This document shows positions 15,210 through 25,042 of a stretch of 55,661 nt of DNA, one piece after another (within the stretch, counting starts at the first letter, position 1; the number at the start of each line of letters is the position of its first letter). The notes beneath the pieces were generated by a model, which was not told where the DNA came from, searched no databases, and saw only the letters and a list, made by a program, of their open reading frames with translations. This DNA comes from an uncultured Erysipelotrichaceae bacterium. Lineage in GTDB: Bacteria; Bacillota_I; Bacilli_A; Erysipelotrichales; Erysipelotrichaceae. The stretch is taken from positions 1 to 55,661 of the forward strand of contig CANSQL010000012.1 in assembly GCA_947649125.1 (NCBI GenBank), in the 5' to 3' direction. A program made the position numbers and the translations under genes.

Positions 15210-16970
15210 ATGAATGAAAACCAATGGCTGGAAAAAGCAAAACAAAATGATGAAGAGGCAATCACTCAGCTGATTGAATTAACGCAGCACAATGCATATT
15301 TCGTTGCAAAGCGATATGTGAAAAAAGATAGTGATGCGGAAGACGTTTTACAGGAAAGCTATATAAAAGCATTAGCGAATCTTGATAAAGTGAAAGACCA
15401 TGAGCATTTTATCAAATGGTTTCATTGTATTGTCGCAAACACAAGCAAGGATTTTTTGAAGAAGAAAAATTTAATGTTATTCAGTGATATTTCTGACGAA
15501 AACAATGACATTGAAATTGAAGATACGCGGATTGAATTTGTACCTGATCAAGCACATAATTATAAAGAGCAGCAGCGAATGGTTATGGAAATCATTGATC
15601 GATTGCCTGATGATCAGCGTATGTGTTTAATCATGTACTATTACGATCAGTTCAACGGAAAAGAGATAGCCGAGGCCTTGCAGATACCGGAAGCGACAGT
15701 AAAAAGCCGATTAAAATATGCGAAAAATAAGCTTGTGCATGAGGTAGAGGCTTATGAAAAGGCTAATGATGTGAAGCTGCACAGCAGTGCTGTATTTTCG
15801 TTTGTTGCGTATGTACTTATGCAGGAAGCGAAAGATTGCAAACTGCCGAATACCTGTAAGATATCAAACGATATTTATGAGCGTTTATCAAAACAAGTGA
15901 AAAAAGAAAAGACAGGCTTCATTCGATCAACAGGTTTTAAATGGCTGATTGCAGCAACTGTTGTATCGATATTCGGTGTTTTGGGCTATTTCATATGGCA
16001 ATATGAATCCGATTTAATGACTTTGAAAAAATCAACGATAACTGTAGAATACGGTACGGAATTTTCTTTTAAACCGTCTGATTATGTACAATGTAAAAGA
16101 GAACGAGTTTGTGAATTGGCTGAAGTAACAATTGACTTTAAAAAGGTGAAGGAACATTCTTATGCAGAGGTGGGGACTTATGAAGGTAAAGTGATACATC
16201 GCAATGAAGAAGAGATATTTAAAATTACTGTAAAGGATACAAAAAAACCAACGATTGAATTGAAAAAAGATAAGATTACCTTTACAGAGGGAGAGGCCTT
16301 CGAGCCGTCAAAAAATATTAAAAGTGTAAAAGATCCCGTAGACGGCAATATTAAGGAGAGAAAAGATAAGTCAATTGTAAAAGATGGATATATCATCAAA
16401 AATACGGTTGATAAAAATAAACCGGGTAACTATACGGTGAAAGTTTTAGCTTATGATAAAAACGGTAATAAGACAGAAAAGTCATATGCGGTAACAGTTA
16501 AGAAAAAACCAAAGCCTAAGCCGGTTGTTAAGACACAAAATACATTTTCTGCTCCGTCAATCAAGCAATCGGAAGTCGGTTCTTCTACCGGTGTGGCGGT
16601 AGCGAATGCGGCAAAGAAGCTTGTTGGGAAGAGCAGTGTTTGGTATGCTGAGGCATCATGCATTAATACGGCGGCGGCAGCTATGGAGGGAGCAGGCCTG
16701 AATTCAGATCAATTATACAATGCGTATCATGATTTGGGAAAAGGCAACTATAAAAAATATGAAGTTTCATCCCTTAAAATCGGTGATGTGATTATGTATT
16801 ATTCTACACTGGGAGTGTATCATACGTGCGTTTATATCGGTAACGGCATGGCTGTGCACGGCGGTTTCCCTCATGTTGCAGAGGTGCCGGAAGAGGGAAT
16901 GGTAACTGTTCAAATTTCAACTTATAACTGTGCTGCTGCATCAGAAGTGAAATTTTTTCGTTTTTGGTGA
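15210..16970 (+). CDS. Membrane-spanning ECF-like sigma factor fused to an extracellular NlpC/P60 domain
   Basis: This 586-residue protein combines transcription and envelope domains. Residues about 1-85 are sigma region 2 (SDAEDVLQESYIKAL). Residues 125-180 are region 4 (RLPDDQRMCLIMYYYDQFNG, IAEALQIPEATVKSRL). A linker follows, and then a single membrane helix at 245-263 (WLIAATVVSIFGVLGYFIW). Outside, two Ig-like/DUF5011-type domains (about 275-430) and a Lys/Pro linker (KKKPKPKP) lead to a C-terminal NlpC/P60-like peptidase domain with Cys484, His538 and His550. The 54- and 12-residue spacings match those of active NlpC/P60 enzymes. The ATG at 15210 was chosen over GTG 15183 because GGGAGG lies about 8 nt before it and inside the longer version. 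The fusion is one uninterrupted frame. It may be a membrane-tethered sigma factor that senses or cuts cell wall. No anti-sigma gene is adjacent. Confidence 0.88.
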   Translation: MNENQWLEKAKQNDEEAITQLIELTQHNAYFVAKRYVKKDSDAEDVLQESYIKALANLDKVKDHEHFIKWFHCIVANTSKDFLKKKNLMLFSDISDENNDIEIEDTRIEFVPDQAHNYKEQQRMVMEIIDRLPDDQRMCLIMYYYDQFNGKEIAEALQIPEATVKSRLKYAKNKLVHEVEAYEKANDVKLHSSAVFSFVAYVLMQEAKDCKLPNTCKISNDIYERLSKQVKKEKTGFIRSTGFKWLIAATVVSIFGVLGYFIWQYESDLMTLKKSTITVEYGTEFSFKPSDYVQCKRERVCELAEVTIDFKKVKEHSYAEVGTYEGKVIHRNEEEIFKITVKDTKKPTIELKKDKITFTEGEAFEPSKNIKSVKDPVDGNIKERKDKSIVKDGYIIKNTVDKNKPGNYTVKVLAYDKNGNKTEKSYAVTVKKKPKPKPVVKTQNTFSAPSIKQSEVGSSTGVAVANAAKKLVGKSSVWYAEASCINTAAAAMEGAGLNSDQLYNAYHDLGKGNYKKYEVSSLKIGDVIMYYSTLGVYHTCVYIGNGMAVHGGFPHVAEVPEEGMVTVQISTYNCAAASEVKFFRFW

Positions 16971-16993
16971 TCATCGGGAAATAAAAAACGTGA

Positions 16994-17045
16994 AAAGCCT
17001 ATAGAGAATCGCTGAATTACAGGCGTAGCTCTATAGGCTTTCCTT
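16994..17045. terminator. Long hairpin, probable bidirectional terminator
   Basis: AAAGCCTATAGAG (16994-17006) is perfectly complementary to CTCTATAGGCTTT (17029-17041), a 13-bp stem with a 22-nt loop. The T run after it is short (TTTCCTT), so termination on the plus strand may be partial. Confidence 0.65.
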
Positions 17046-17254
17046 ATAATATATAGGTATTATGAATAAACATCTTTAATGAGGATTAAGGGAAGATCAG
17101 AGCTGAGCAATCCTATAAGATGAGATTTGATGATGCTGAACAATAAAGCTACGGTATAAGGTGATGAAACAGCATTAAAGCAGCCTACAAAACAAAGGAT
17201 AATACGGACGAGCATTCGCTAACTCCGCTTGTATTAAAAAAATGAAATTTATGC

Positions 17255-17283
17255 TTGTAATCATAGATGCATTATGATAAAAT
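17255..17283 (+). promoter_or_regulatory. S10 operon promoter
   Basis: TTGTAA (17255-17260), a 17-nt spacer and TAAAAT (17278-17283). Transcription would begin near 17290, about 118 nt before rpsJ. Confidence 0.65.
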
Positions 17284-17287
17284 ATTT

Positions 17288-17399
17288 GCACGACCGCGTG
17301 GACGTGCGAGGTTGCTGACACACCGATAAGCGTTGTCATGAATGCAGTGTGTCAGGGAATTCGCATTGAGCGAGTCTATCAAGATATAGACGAAAGGAG
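17288..17399 (+). promoter_or_regulatory. Structured S10 operon leader
   Basis: Three hairpins can be drawn. GCACG/CGTGC spans 17288-17307. A perfect 9-bp stem, CTGACACAC/GTGTGTCAG, spans 17315-17355. GTCTAT/ATAGAC (17374-17391) abuts the rpsJ ribosome-binding site GAAAGGAG (17392-17399). Ribosomal operons are often controlled by a ribosomal protein binding such a leader. Which protein would bind here cannot be told from the sequence. Confidence 0.5.
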
Positions 17400-17407
17400 A
17401 AAAATTC

Positions 17408-17719
17408 ATGGCAAAAAACAGCGTAAGAATTCGCTTAAAGGCTTATGAACACAGAATCTTAGATGCTTCTGCAGAAAAGATCGTTCAGGCAGCACAATCT
17501 CACGGTGCAAAAAAGATCGTTGGGCCGGTACCGCTCCCGACTGAAAAACAGGTAGTAACAATCCTGCGTGCGGTGCACAAATACAAAGACTCACGTGAGC
17601 AATTTGAGGTAAGAACGCACAAGCGTTTAATTGAAATTGTCGGACCTACGGCAGAAACAATCGACTCATTAAGTCGTTTGGAATTGCCGAGCGGTGTTGA
17701 CATCGAGATCAAACTTTAG
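17408..17719 (+). CDS. rpsJ: 30S ribosomal protein S10
   Basis: 103 residues, the normal length. It starts [19 protein letters not shown] and keeps the S10 signature region (ATG after GAAAGGAG). S10 sits in the 30S head and also serves as NusE in antitermination. It is the first gene of the S10 operon, 11 nt before rplC. Confidence 0.98.
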   Translation: MAKNSVRIRLKAYEHRILDASAEKIVQAAQSHGAKKIVGPVPLPTEKQVVTILRAVHKYKDSREQFEVRTHKRLIEIVGPTAETIDSLSRLELPSGVDIEIKL

Positions 17720-17730
17720 GAGGTGGCAGC

Positions 17731-18420
17731 ATGAAAGGAATCTTAGGACGTAAGCTAGGGATGACTCAGGTTTTCACTGAAGATGGAGTATTGATCCCGG
17801 TAACCGTAGTTGAAGCTACACCGAATATCGTTTTACAAAAGAAAACAAATGAAAACGACGGCTATGAAGCAGTTCAATTAGGGTTTGAAGATGTAAAAGA
17901 AAGACGTGCAACCAAAGCGTGCAAGGGACATGCGGCAAAAGCAAATACCGCACCGAAGCGTTTTGCGAGAGAATTCAAGGCTGAGGAATTTAACGGCTTG
18001 GAATTAGGCACAGAAGTTAAGGTTGATATTTTCAATGATGGTGACATCGTTGATGTAATCGGAACAAGCAAGGGTAAAGGATATAACGGTACGATTGTTC
18101 GTAACAATGCGAAAATCGGTCCTAAATCACATGGTTCAGGACATCATCGTCATATCGGTTCCTTAGCAACCAATGGTATTACTTCCCGCCAAGGTAAAAT
18201 CTTAAAGGGTACAATCATGGCAGGTCAGGAAGGCGGATACCGCACAACCAATCAAAATTTACAAATCGTTAAAGTAGATGTTGAGAACAACTGCTTATTG
18301 ATTAAGGGAAATGTTCCCGGACCGAAACGTGGTATGGTAATGGTTTGTAGCGCAAAATGTGCTAAGAAAGCAAAACCGGCACCGACATTAGTTCAGTATA
18401 ACAGAAGCGAGGAGGAATAA
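17731..18420 (+). CDS. rplC: 50S ribosomal protein L3
   Basis: 229 residues. It starts MKGILGRKLGMTQVF and has the long central loop GHGSGHHRHIGS-like segment (HGSGHHRHIGSLATNGI) that reaches towards the peptidyl transferase centre. The C-terminus is about 20 residues longer than the B. subtilis protein (209 aa), adding a Lys-rich tail (KCAKKAKPAP). Three nt separate it from rplD. Confidence 0.97.
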   Translation: MKGILGRKLGMTQVFTEDGVLIPVTVVEATPNIVLQKKTNENDGYEAVQLGFEDVKERRATKACKGHAAKANTAPKRFAREFKAEEFNGLELGTEVKVDIFNDGDIVDVIGTSKGKGYNGTIVRNNAKIGPKSHGSGHHRHIGSLATNGITSRQGKILKGTIMAGQEGGYRTTNQNLQIVKVDVENNCLLIKGNVPGPKRGMVMVCSAKCAKKAKPAPTLVQYNRSEEE

Positions 18421-18423
18421 CAG

Positions 18424-19053
18424 ATGCCTAAAACGGTAGTATTAAACCAAGAGGGTAAGGAGCTGCACGAAATCACTCTGAGCCCTGAAGTATTTGGCAT
18501 CGAGCCAAATCAGCAGGCAATATTTGATGCCATCATCATGCAGCGCGCATGTATGCGTCAAGGCACACACGACACAAAAGGTCGCAGCGAAGTACGCGGC
18601 GGCGGTCGTAAGCCATGGCGTCAAAAAGGAACCGGTCGTGCCCGTCAGGGTTCAACTCGTGCTCCGCAGTGGCGCGGCGGCGGTACCGTATTCGGTCCGA
18701 CACCGAGAAGCTACAGCTACAAGCTAAACAAAAAAGTACGTCGTTTGGCACTGAAATCAGTATTGAGCGAAAAGGTAGCAGACAGCAATATGACTGTTGT
18801 TGATGCCTTCAATATTGCAGAGCCGAAAACAAAGACGTTCGTTCAAATTATCAGCAATATCAATGCCTGCAACAAAACATTGTTTGTTGTAGCACCGGAT
18901 GAAGACTTCGAGAACGCATTCTGCTCTATGCGCAACATCCCGACAATGATGATGCTGACTGCGGATGGTATCAATGTATATGATATCGTTAATGCAAACA
19001 AAATCGTGTTCACAGAAGCTGCTGTGAAGCATGTTGAGGAGGCATTAGGATAA
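18424..19053 (+). CDS. rplD: 50S ribosomal protein L4
   Basis: 209 residues, with the conserved extended loop [19 protein letters not shown] that lines the peptide exit tunnel. In some bacteria L4 also represses its own operon. The stop overlaps the rplW start by one base (TAATG), so translation is likely coupled. Confidence 0.97.
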   Translation: MPKTVVLNQEGKELHEITLSPEVFGIEPNQQAIFDAIIMQRACMRQGTHDTKGRSEVRGGGRKPWRQKGTGRARQGSTRAPQWRGGGTVFGPTPRSYSYKLNKKVRRLALKSVLSEKVADSNMTVVDAFNIAEPKTKTFVQIISNINACNKTLFVVAPDEDFENAFCSMRNIPTMMMLTADGINVYDIVNANKIVFTEAAVKHVEEALG

Positions 19054-19349
19054 TGAACTATAAAGATATTATTATCCGTCCGATTATCACAGAAAAAACA
19101 ATGAGATATATGGACGAAAACAATGTAGTAACCTTTGAAGTAAAAAAGGGTTCAAACAAAATTTTGATCAAACAGGCAGTGGAAAACATTTTCCATGTTG
19201 ATGTTGATAAAGTAAATGTTGTAAATGTACGTCCGAAAACAAAAAGAGTGGGACGTTACATCGGCAAGACCAAAGCGATCCGCAAGGCCTATGTAAAAAT
19301 CAAGGCAGGACAGGATATCGATCTGTTCGGCGAAGCGGAAGCGAAATAA
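19053..19349 (+). CDS. rplW: 50S ribosomal protein L23
   Basis: 98 residues, starting [17 protein letters not shown], a typical L23. It lies at the tunnel exit and docks trigger factor and SRP. A 53-nt gap with its own AAGGAGG precedes rplB, the widest gap within this operon. Confidence 0.97.
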   Translation: MNYKDIIIRPIITEKTMRYMDENNVVTFEVKKGSNKILIKQAVENIFHVDVDKVNVVNVRPKTKRVGRYIGKTKAIRKAYVKIKAGQDIDLFGEAEAK

Positions 19350-19402
19350 ATCAGGGAGAAGCACGCTATTTCCTGAATAAATAATGCGTAAGGAGGATAT
19401 CA

Positions 19403-20236
19403 ATGGCAATCAGAAAATATAAGCCAACCACGCCCGGTCGTCGTGGTATGACCAGCTTGACATATGAGGAAATCACAACAAACAAGCCGGAAAAAAGTTT
19501 ACTTGCTCCGTTAAAGAGCAAAGGCGGTCGTAATAATAACGGTCGCATCACTACTCGTCATCAAGGCGGCGGACATAAAAGAGCATATCGAATCATCGAC
19601 TTTAAGCGTAATAAGGACGGAATTCCTGCTAAAGTCGCAACGATTGAATATGATCCGAACCGCAGTGCCAACATTGCACTGCTGAACTATGCAGACGGTG
19701 AAAAACGTTACATCTTAGCACCGAAGGGCTTAACCGTAGGTATGAGCGTAGAATCAGGAAAGGGAAGCGATATTAAAGTCGGAAACGCTTTAGAGCTTCG
19801 CGATATGCCTGAAGGTACGGTTGTACACAACGTTGAATTAAAGCCGGGTAAGGGCGGACAGATGGCGCGTTCTGCCGGTACATCTGCTCAGATTCTCGGT
19901 ATTGAAGAAAAATACGTTACACTGCGCTTGGCATCAGGCGAGGTTCGTAAAGTATTAAGCAACTGCCGCGCAACAATCGGTGTTGTCGGTAATGAGGATC
20001 ATTCCTTAGTAAACTACGGTAAAGCAGGACGTAATCGTTGGAGAGGTATTCGTCCGACAGTCCGCGGTTCCGTAATGAACCCGAACGATCACCCGCACGG
20101 CGGTGGTGAAGGTCGTACTCCGGTAGGACGCAAATCACCGATGACTCCGTGGGGCAAGAAAGCTATGGGTGTGAAAACACGCAAAGCGAAGAAAGCATCT
20201 ACGAAATTAATCGTACGTCGTCGTAACGGTAAATAA
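19403..20236 (+). CDS. rplB: 50S ribosomal protein L2
   Basis: 277 residues, full length. It has the start [18 protein letters not shown] and the universally conserved [13 protein letters not shown] loop, whose histidine is important for peptidyl transfer and subunit association. Confidence 0.98.
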   Translation: MAIRKYKPTTPGRRGMTSLTYEEITTNKPEKSLLAPLKSKGGRNNNGRITTRHQGGGHKRAYRIIDFKRNKDGIPAKVATIEYDPNRSANIALLNYADGEKRYILAPKGLTVGMSVESGKGSDIKVGNALELRDMPEGTVVHNVELKPGKGGQMARSAGTSAQILGIEEKYVTLRLASGEVRKVLSNCRATIGVVGNEDHSLVNYGKAGRNRWRGIRPTVRGSVMNPNDHPHGGGEGRTPVGRKSPMTPWGKKAMGVKTRKAKKASTKLIVRRRNGK

Positions 20237-20256
20237 GCGAAGGAGGAAATGGTAAA

Positions 20257-20535
20257 ATGAGTCGTAGCTTGAAAAAAGGCCCATTCTGTGATGATCACTT
20301 GATGAAAAAAGTGGAAGCGCTGAATGCTGCCGGTAAAAAAGAAGTAATCAAAACATGGTCACGTCGATCAACAATCTTCCCAAGCTTTGTAGAGCATACA
20401 TTTGCTGTTTACAACGGTAAAGAGCATTTACCGGTTTACGTAACGGAAGATATGGTAGGACACAAATTAGGTGAATTCGTTCCGACCCGTAAATTTGCGG
20501 TACACGGTGACGATGACAAGAAAGCGAAACGATAG
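20257..20535 (+). CDS. rpsS: 30S ribosomal protein S19
   Basis: 92 residues, starting [18 protein letters not shown]. The signature [15 protein letters not shown] is present. S19 forms a dimer-like unit with S13 in the 30S head. It lies 12 nt before rplV. Confidence 0.98.
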   Translation: MSRSLKKGPFCDDHLMKKVEALNAAGKKEVIKTWSRRSTIFPSFVEHTFAVYNGKEHLPVYVTEDMVGHKLGEFVPTRKFAVHGDDDKKAKR

Positions 20536-20547
20536 GAGGAATTAGTG

Positions 20548-20883
20548 ATGGAAGTAAAAGCAACAGCAAAAACATTACGTATCCCACCTAGAAAGGCTCG
20601 CTTAGTATTAGACCTGATTCGTGGGAAAAACGCAGAGGAAGCTGCCGCAATTTTGAAGTTTACACCGAATGTAGCAGCTGAGGCAATCGCAAAGGTTTTA
20701 AAATCTGCGGTTAGCAATGCCGTAAACAATAACGAAATGGATGAAGAAAAACTGTACGTGAAAGCATGTTATGCAAACGAGGGTGTTACCTTAAAGCGTT
20801 TTATGCCACGTGCCAAAGGATCCGCAAGTGCGATCCACAAACGCACCAGCCACATTACTGTTGTGGTTGACGAGCGTGATTAA
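20548..20883 (+). CDS. rplV: 50S ribosomal protein L22
   Basis: 111 residues, starting [20 protein letters not shown]. The tunnel-facing loop region ([19 protein letters not shown]) is intact, as in macrolide-sensitive forms. The ATG at 20548 is used, 7 nt after AGGAGGA; a GTG one codon upstream is less well placed. Confidence 0.98.
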   Translation: MEVKATAKTLRIPPRKARLVLDLIRGKNAEEAAAILKFTPNVAAEAIAKVLKSAVSNAVNNNEMDEEKLYVKACYANEGVTLKRFMPRAKGSASAIHKRTSHITVVVDERD

Positions 20884-20894
20884 GGAGGTAGCCC

Positions 20895-21674
20895 ATGGGA
20901 CAGAAAGTAAGCCCGATCGGCATGCGTGTCGGAATCATTCGTGATTGGGAATCAAGATGGTTTGCAGACAAGGACTATGCTGATTTACTGTTAGAAGACG
21001 TAAAAATTCGTGAATTCATCATGCAGGAATGCAAAGCAGCTTCCGTCAGCCGTGTTGAAATCGAGCGCTCAAAAAACCGTGTGGAAATCATGATCCGTAC
21101 CGCTCGTCCGGGTGTGATCATCGGTACCAACGGTGAAAATATTGAAAACTTGAAAAAGAAATTAGAAAAACTGACAAAGAAAAATGTCTATGTAAAAGTG
21201 CTTGAAATCGCTAATCCTGATTTGGATGCGCGCTTGGTCGCAAGAAGCATCGCGGATCAGTTAGAGCAGCGTGCAAGCTTCCGTACTTGCCAGAAAAAAG
21301 CAATCCAGCGTACAATGCGTGCCGGTGCAAAGGGTATTAAAACCAGCGTATCCGGACGTTTGGGCGGAGCTGATATGGCGCGTACCGAAGGCTATTCCGA
21401 AGGTGTCGTTCCGCTTCATACACTTCGTGCGGATATTGACTACGCATGGGAAGAAGCAAGCACAACCTACGGACGTCTTGGCGTTAAAGTGTGGATTTGC
21501 CGCGGTGAAGTATTACCGGGACAAATGGTAACGGAACCGGAAGCACCGAAAAATCCGGTAAACGATCGCCGTCGTCGCAATAACCGCGGCGGACGTAATG
21601 ATCGCGGAAACCGCAATAACCGTAACAACAACACTGCTAAGGCAGAAGGGGCAAAAGCGGAAGGAGGAAACTAA
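20895..21674 (+). CDS. rpsC: 30S ribosomal protein S3 with extended C-terminal tail
   Basis: 259 residues, about 40 more than the B. subtilis protein. The KH domain ([14 protein letters not shown]) and the C-terminal S3 domain are normal. The extra tail is rich in Arg, Asn and Gly ([19 protein letters not shown]) and ends in Ala/Glu/Lys. S3 lines the mRNA entry channel and has helicase activity there, so a basic tail could contact RNA. Three nt separate it from rplP. Confidence 0.97.
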   Translation: MGQKVSPIGMRVGIIRDWESRWFADKDYADLLLEDVKIREFIMQECKAASVSRVEIERSKNRVEIMIRTARPGVIIGTNGENIENLKKKLEKLTKKNVYVKVLEIANPDLDARLVARSIADQLEQRASFRTCQKKAIQRTMRAGAKGIKTSVSGRLGGADMARTEGYSEGVVPLHTLRADIDYAWEEASTTYGRLGVKVWICRGEVLPGQMVTEPEAPKNPVNDRRRRNNRGGRNDRGNRNNRNNNTAKAEGAKAEGGN

Positions 21675-21677
21675 TCT

Positions 21678-22091
21678 ATGTTGATGCCAAAGAGAACAAA
21701 ATATAGACGTCCTCACCGTTTGAGCTATGAAGGACGCAGCAAGGCAGGCCGTGAAGTAAACTTCGGTGAATTCGGTCTGATGGCAGATTCCGGTGCTTAT
21801 GTAAGCAACCGTCAAATAGAAGCTGCCCGTATTGCGATGACACGTTATATGAAGCGTGGCGGTAAGGTTTGGATTCGTATATTCCCGCATTTGGCAATTA
21901 CGAAAAAACCGCTTGAAGTACGTATGGGTTCCGGTAAAGGTGCTCCTGAAGGATGGGTAGCAGTTGTAAAGCCGGGCCGTATCATGTTTGAAATCGAGGG
22001 AGTAAGTGAAGAAGTAGCACGCGAGGCTTTCCGTCTTGCTTCTCACAAATTACCGGTAAAAACAAAATTTGTTAGAAAAGGAGTTAAGTAA
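21678..22091 (+). CDS. rplP: 50S ribosomal protein L16
   Basis: 137 residues, with the start [15 protein letters not shown] and the conserved segment [20 protein letters not shown]16 helps place the acceptor arm of A-site tRNA. It lies 2 nt before rpmC. Confidence 0.98.
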   Translation: MLMPKRTKYRRPHRLSYEGRSKAGREVNFGEFGLMADSGAYVSNRQIEAARIAMTRYMKRGGKVWIRIFPHLAITKKPLEVRMGSGKGAPEGWVAVVKPGRIMFEIEGVSEEVAREAFRLASHKLPVKTKFVRKGVK

Positions 22092-22093
22092 TT

Positions 22094-22294
22094 ATGACAG
22101 CGAAAGAGATCAGAGAAAAAAGCAATACGGAATTACTACAAGAGATCGAAACGCTTAAAGATGAACTCTTCAATCTTCGTTTCCAGCAAGCAACCGGTCA
22201 ATTAACTAACACAGCCCGTATGCGTACAGTGAAAAAAGACATTGCACGTATCAAGACAGTGGTACGCGAGCGTGAGCTTGCCAATCAGGAATAG
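22094..22294 (+). CDS. rpmC: 50S ribosomal protein L29
   Basis: 66 residues, a two-helix protein with the [13 protein letters not shown] signature. It lies near the tunnel exit beside L23. The ribosome-binding site lies inside the end of rplP. Confidence 0.97.
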   Translation: MTAKEIREKSNTELLQEIETLKDELFNLRFQQATGQLTNTARMRTVKKDIARIKTVVRERELANQE

Positions 22295-22308
22295 GAGGAT
22301 CATGAAGC

Positions 22309-22569
22309 ATGGAAAGATCTAACCGTAAAACATACCGTGGTACCGTCATTTCCGATAAAATGGACAAGACGATCACAGTAATTGTAGAAACAAAGAAAAC
22401 GCATCCGATTTACGGAAAGCGTGTAAAATATTCAAAGAAGTTCAAGGCTCATGACGAAAAGAACGAAGCGAAAATCGGCGATAAGGTATTGATTATGGAA
22501 ACTCGTCCGTTGTCAGCAACAAAGCGTTTCCGTTTGGTTGAAATCGTTGAAAAAGCCGTTGAGCTGTAG
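22309..22569 (+). CDS. rpsQ: 30S ribosomal protein S17
   Basis: 86 residues, starting [21 protein letters not shown]. An OB-fold protein that binds 16S rRNA early in 30S assembly. The signature [20 protein letters not shown] is intact. Confidence 0.97.
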   Translation: MERSNRKTYRGTVISDKMDKTITVIVETKKTHPIYGKRVKYSKKFKAHDEKNEAKIGDKVLIMETRPLSATKRFRLVEIVEKAVEL

Positions 22570-22590
22570 GCCGACAGGAGGTAAGCATTC

Positions 22591-22959
22591 ATGATTCAAA
22601 ATGAAAGTAGATTGCGTGTTGCCGACAATACCGGTGCTAAGGAAGTCTTAGTTATCCGTTGTTTAGGCGGCAGCGTACGTAAATTTTCCAACATCGGCGA
22701 CATTGTCGTATGTACAGTGAAGCAGGCTGCTCCCGGCGGTACAGTGAAGAAGGGCGACGTCGTAAAAGGCGTTATCGTTCGTACAAAACGCGGAGTGCGC
22801 CGTGAAAACGGAACTTACATCAAATTCGATGACAATGCCGTTGTATTGATTAAAGATGATAAAACACCACGCGGAACTCGTATTTTCGGGCCGGTGGCAA
22901 GAGAGCTGAGAGACAACGATTTCATGAAGATCGTATCTTTGGCTCCGGAAGTATTATAG
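22591..22959 (+). CDS. rplN: 50S ribosomal protein L14
   Basis: 122 residues, starting [19 protein letters not shown], of standard length. L14 forms an intersubunit bridge and is the binding site of the silencing factor RsfS. It is the first gene of the classical spc block, here continuous with the S10 block. Confidence 0.98.
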   Translation: MIQNESRLRVADNTGAKEVLVIRCLGGSVRKFSNIGDIVVCTVKQAAPGGTVKKGDVVKGVIVRTKRGVRRENGTYIKFDDNAVVLIKDDKTPRGTRIFGPVARELRDNDFMKIVSLAPEVL

Positions 22960-22972
22960 GAGGTGTGTCCAA

Positions 22973-23296
22973 GTGAAAATCAAAAAAGGTGATAAGGTAC
23001 AAGTCATTGCCGGTGCTTACAAGGGCACAGTTGCTGAAGTACTTCAAGTATTCCCTAAAAAGGATAAGGTGCTTGTAGCGGGCGTCAATGTTGTGAAAAA
23101 GCATATGAAACCGACTCAGGCAAATCCTGACGGAGGAATCATTGAAAAAGAAATGCCGATTCATGTTTCCAATGTGATGGCTTATGATGAAAAAGCAAAA
23201 GCTGCAAGCAGAATCGGTTATAAAACAGAAACAGATAAGAAAGGCAATCAGACAAAAGTGCGCGTGCTTAAAAAGAGCGGCACTGTCTTGAAGTAG
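22973..23296 (+). CDS. rplX: 50S ribosomal protein L24
   Basis: 107 residues from a GTG start, with AGGAGG about 7 nt upstream. It has the KOW motif [20 protein letters not shown]24 initiates 50S assembly. Confidence 0.97.
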   Translation: MKIKKGDKVQVIAGAYKGTVAEVLQVFPKKDKVLVAGVNVVKKHMKPTQANPDGGIIEKEMPIHVSNVMAYDEKAKAASRIGYKTETDKKGNQTKVRVLKKSGTVLK

Positions 23297-23307
23297 GAGG
23301 GATTGAC

Positions 23308-23847
23308 ATGAACCGCCTGGAACAGAAATATAAGGAAACAGTCATTTCCGCTATGATGGAGAAATTCGGTTACAAAAATGTAATGGAAGTTCCTCGTGTA
23401 GAAAAGGTTGTTATTAACATCGGTGTTGGTGATGCAATCCAAAATGCAAAAGCTTTGGAGGATTCCGTAAAAGAATTAGAGCAGATTACCGGACAAAAAG
23501 CAGTGGTAACTAAGGCAAAGAAATCAATCGCGAACTTTAAGCTTCGTGCCGGAATGCCGATCGGCTGCAAGGTAACACTTCGCTCTGAAAAAATGTATGA
23601 TTTCTTAGATAAGCTGATGAACATTTCACTGCCGCGTGTACGTGATTTCCGCGGTGTCAGTGATACTTCCTTCGACGGTCGCGGTAATTATACCTTGGGT
23701 GTGAAGGAACAGCTGATCTTCCCGGAAATTGATTACGATAAGGTAAGCAAAATCCGCGGTATGGATGTCGTTATTGTAACGACTGCCAAAACAAACGATG
23801 AAGCAAAGGCATTATTAACCGACTTAGGTATGCCTTTCAAGAAATAG
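23308..23847 (+). CDS. rplE: 50S ribosomal protein L5
   Basis: 179 residues with the motif [18 protein letters not shown]5 binds 5S rRNA and contacts P-site tRNA. Gap of 11 nt on each side. Confidence 0.98.
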   Translation: MNRLEQKYKETVISAMMEKFGYKNVMEVPRVEKVVINIGVGDAIQNAKALEDSVKELEQITGQKAVVTKAKKSIANFKLRAGMPIGCKVTLRSEKMYDFLDKLMNISLPRVRDFRGVSDTSFDGRGNYTLGVKEQLIFPEIDYDKVSKIRGMDVVIVTTAKTNDEAKALLTDLGMPFKK

Positions 23848-23858
23848 GAGGACTTCAT

Positions 23859-24044
23859 ATGGCAAAGAAAGCAATGATTAATAAATGTAACCGTCCTCAG
23901 AAGTACAAAGTGCGTGAGTACACACGTTGTGAACGCTGTGGACGCCCTCACTCAGTATTGCGCAAATACAAGCTATGCCGTATTTGCTTCCGTGAATTGG
24001 CTTATAAGGGTCAAATTCCGGGAGTGAAGAAGGCCAGCTGGTAA
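23859..24044 (+). CDS. rpsZ: 30S ribosomal protein S14, zinc-binding form
   Basis: 61 residues, the short type-Z form, with two CxxC pairs (CERCGRP and CRICFREL) that hold one zinc ion. It is 61 residues long where the zinc-free form has about 89-100. A zinc-independent paralogue is often present elsewhere in Firmicutes genomes but cannot be judged here. Confidence 0.98.
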   Translation: MAKKAMINKCNRPQKYKVREYTRCERCGRPHSVLRKYKLCRICFRELAYKGQIPGVKKASW

Positions 24045-24060
24045 GAAGGAGGAGCGCTCA

Positions 24061-24456
24061 ATGATTATGACAGATCCAATTGCGGATATGCTTACAAGAG
24101 TTCGTAATGCCCTGCAGGCGCGTCACGAAACTGTTGAAATTCCCGCAAGTAAAGAGAAAACAGCAATCGCTGAAATCTTAAAAAACGAAGGCTTCATCAC
24201 TGATTTTACAATCGCAGGTGATGTTAAGAAAACAATTACGATTACTTTGAAATACGGTCCTAACGGTGAAAAAGTAATCAGCGGCTTAAAGCGTATTTCT
24301 AAACCGGGATTACGTGCATATGCGAAGGTAGATTCCATTCCGCGTGTATTAAACGGTTTAGGCATTGCCATCATTTCTACATCTGAAGGTATGATGACAG
24401 ATAAAGATGCGCGTGCAAAACATGTAGGCGGCGAAGTGCTTGCTTACGTTTGGTAA
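24061..24456 (+). CDS. rpsH: 30S ribosomal protein S8
   Basis: 131 residues, starting [17 protein letters not shown], with the C-terminal signature [21 protein letters not shown]8 is a primary 16S rRNA binder and in E. coli represses the spc operon. Confidence 0.98.
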   Translation: MIMTDPIADMLTRVRNALQARHETVEIPASKEKTAIAEILKNEGFITDFTIAGDVKKTITITLKYGPNGEKVISGLKRISKPGLRAYAKVDSIPRVLNGLGIAIISTSEGMMTDKDARAKHVGGEVLAYVW

Positions 24457-24475
24457 AATAACGGAGGTATAGAGA

Positions 24476-25021
24476 ATGTCACGTATCGGTAATAAAACGA
24501 TTACCGTTCCTGCCGGCGTTGAAGTAAACGTCGCAGCCGGGAACGAGGTGACTGTGAAGGGACCTAAGGGAACCTTGACGCGTCAGTTTTCCGATTTGAT
24601 GGAAATCAAACAGGAAGAAAATGAAATTAAGGTCATTCGTCCGAATGATGAAAAGCATACGAAGCAGCTTCACGGTACTACTCGTGCTTTGTTAAACAAC
24701 ATGGTTGAAGGTGTATCAAGCGGCTTCACAAAGTCACTGGAATTAGTCGGTATCGGTTTCCGTTCCGCTGTTTCCGGCAATAAATTGACTTTGAATATCG
24801 GATATTCTCATCCGGTAGAATTTGCGATTCCGGAAGGAATTAATGCAGAATGCAAATCAGCTACGGAAATTATTATTTCCGGTATTGATAAGCAGTTAGT
24901 CGGTGAGTTTGCCGCTAATGTTAGAGCCAGCAGAAAACCGGAGCCTTACAAGGGCAAGGGTGTTCGTTACAAGGATGAGCACGTTCGCCGTAAGGAAGGT
25001 AAAACTGCAGGTAAGAAATAG
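24476..25021 (+). CDS. rplF: 50S ribosomal protein L6
   Basis: 181 residues, starting MSRIGNKTITVPAGVEVNV, with the C-terminal signature PEPYKGKGVRYKDEHVRRKEGK-type region. It lies near the sarcin-ricin loop. Confidence 0.98.
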   Translation: MSRIGNKTITVPAGVEVNVAAGNEVTVKGPKGTLTRQFSDLMEIKQEENEIKVIRPNDEKHTKQLHGTTRALLNNMVEGVSSGFTKSLELVGIGFRSAVSGNKLTLNIGYSHPVEFAIPEGINAECKSATEIIISGIDKQLVGEFAANVRASRKPEPYKGKGVRYKDEHVRRKEGKTAGKK

Positions 25022-25042
25022 TGGGAAAGGAGAAATTGAACA

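Larger units (their letters stand above)
16971..17407. other. Intergenic region before the S10 operon
   Basis: It contains the terminator of the sigma-fusion gene, the S10 promoter and a structured leader, listed separately. In 17046-17254 I see no ORF, repeat or RNA structure that I can support. Confidence 0.6.

Noticed and set aside
21513-22046. 177-codon minus-strand ORF across rpsC and rplP
   Set aside because: It is antisense to two certain ribosomal protein genes, has Tyr/Phe/Ser/Thr-rich composition without any motif, and no ribosome-binding site.
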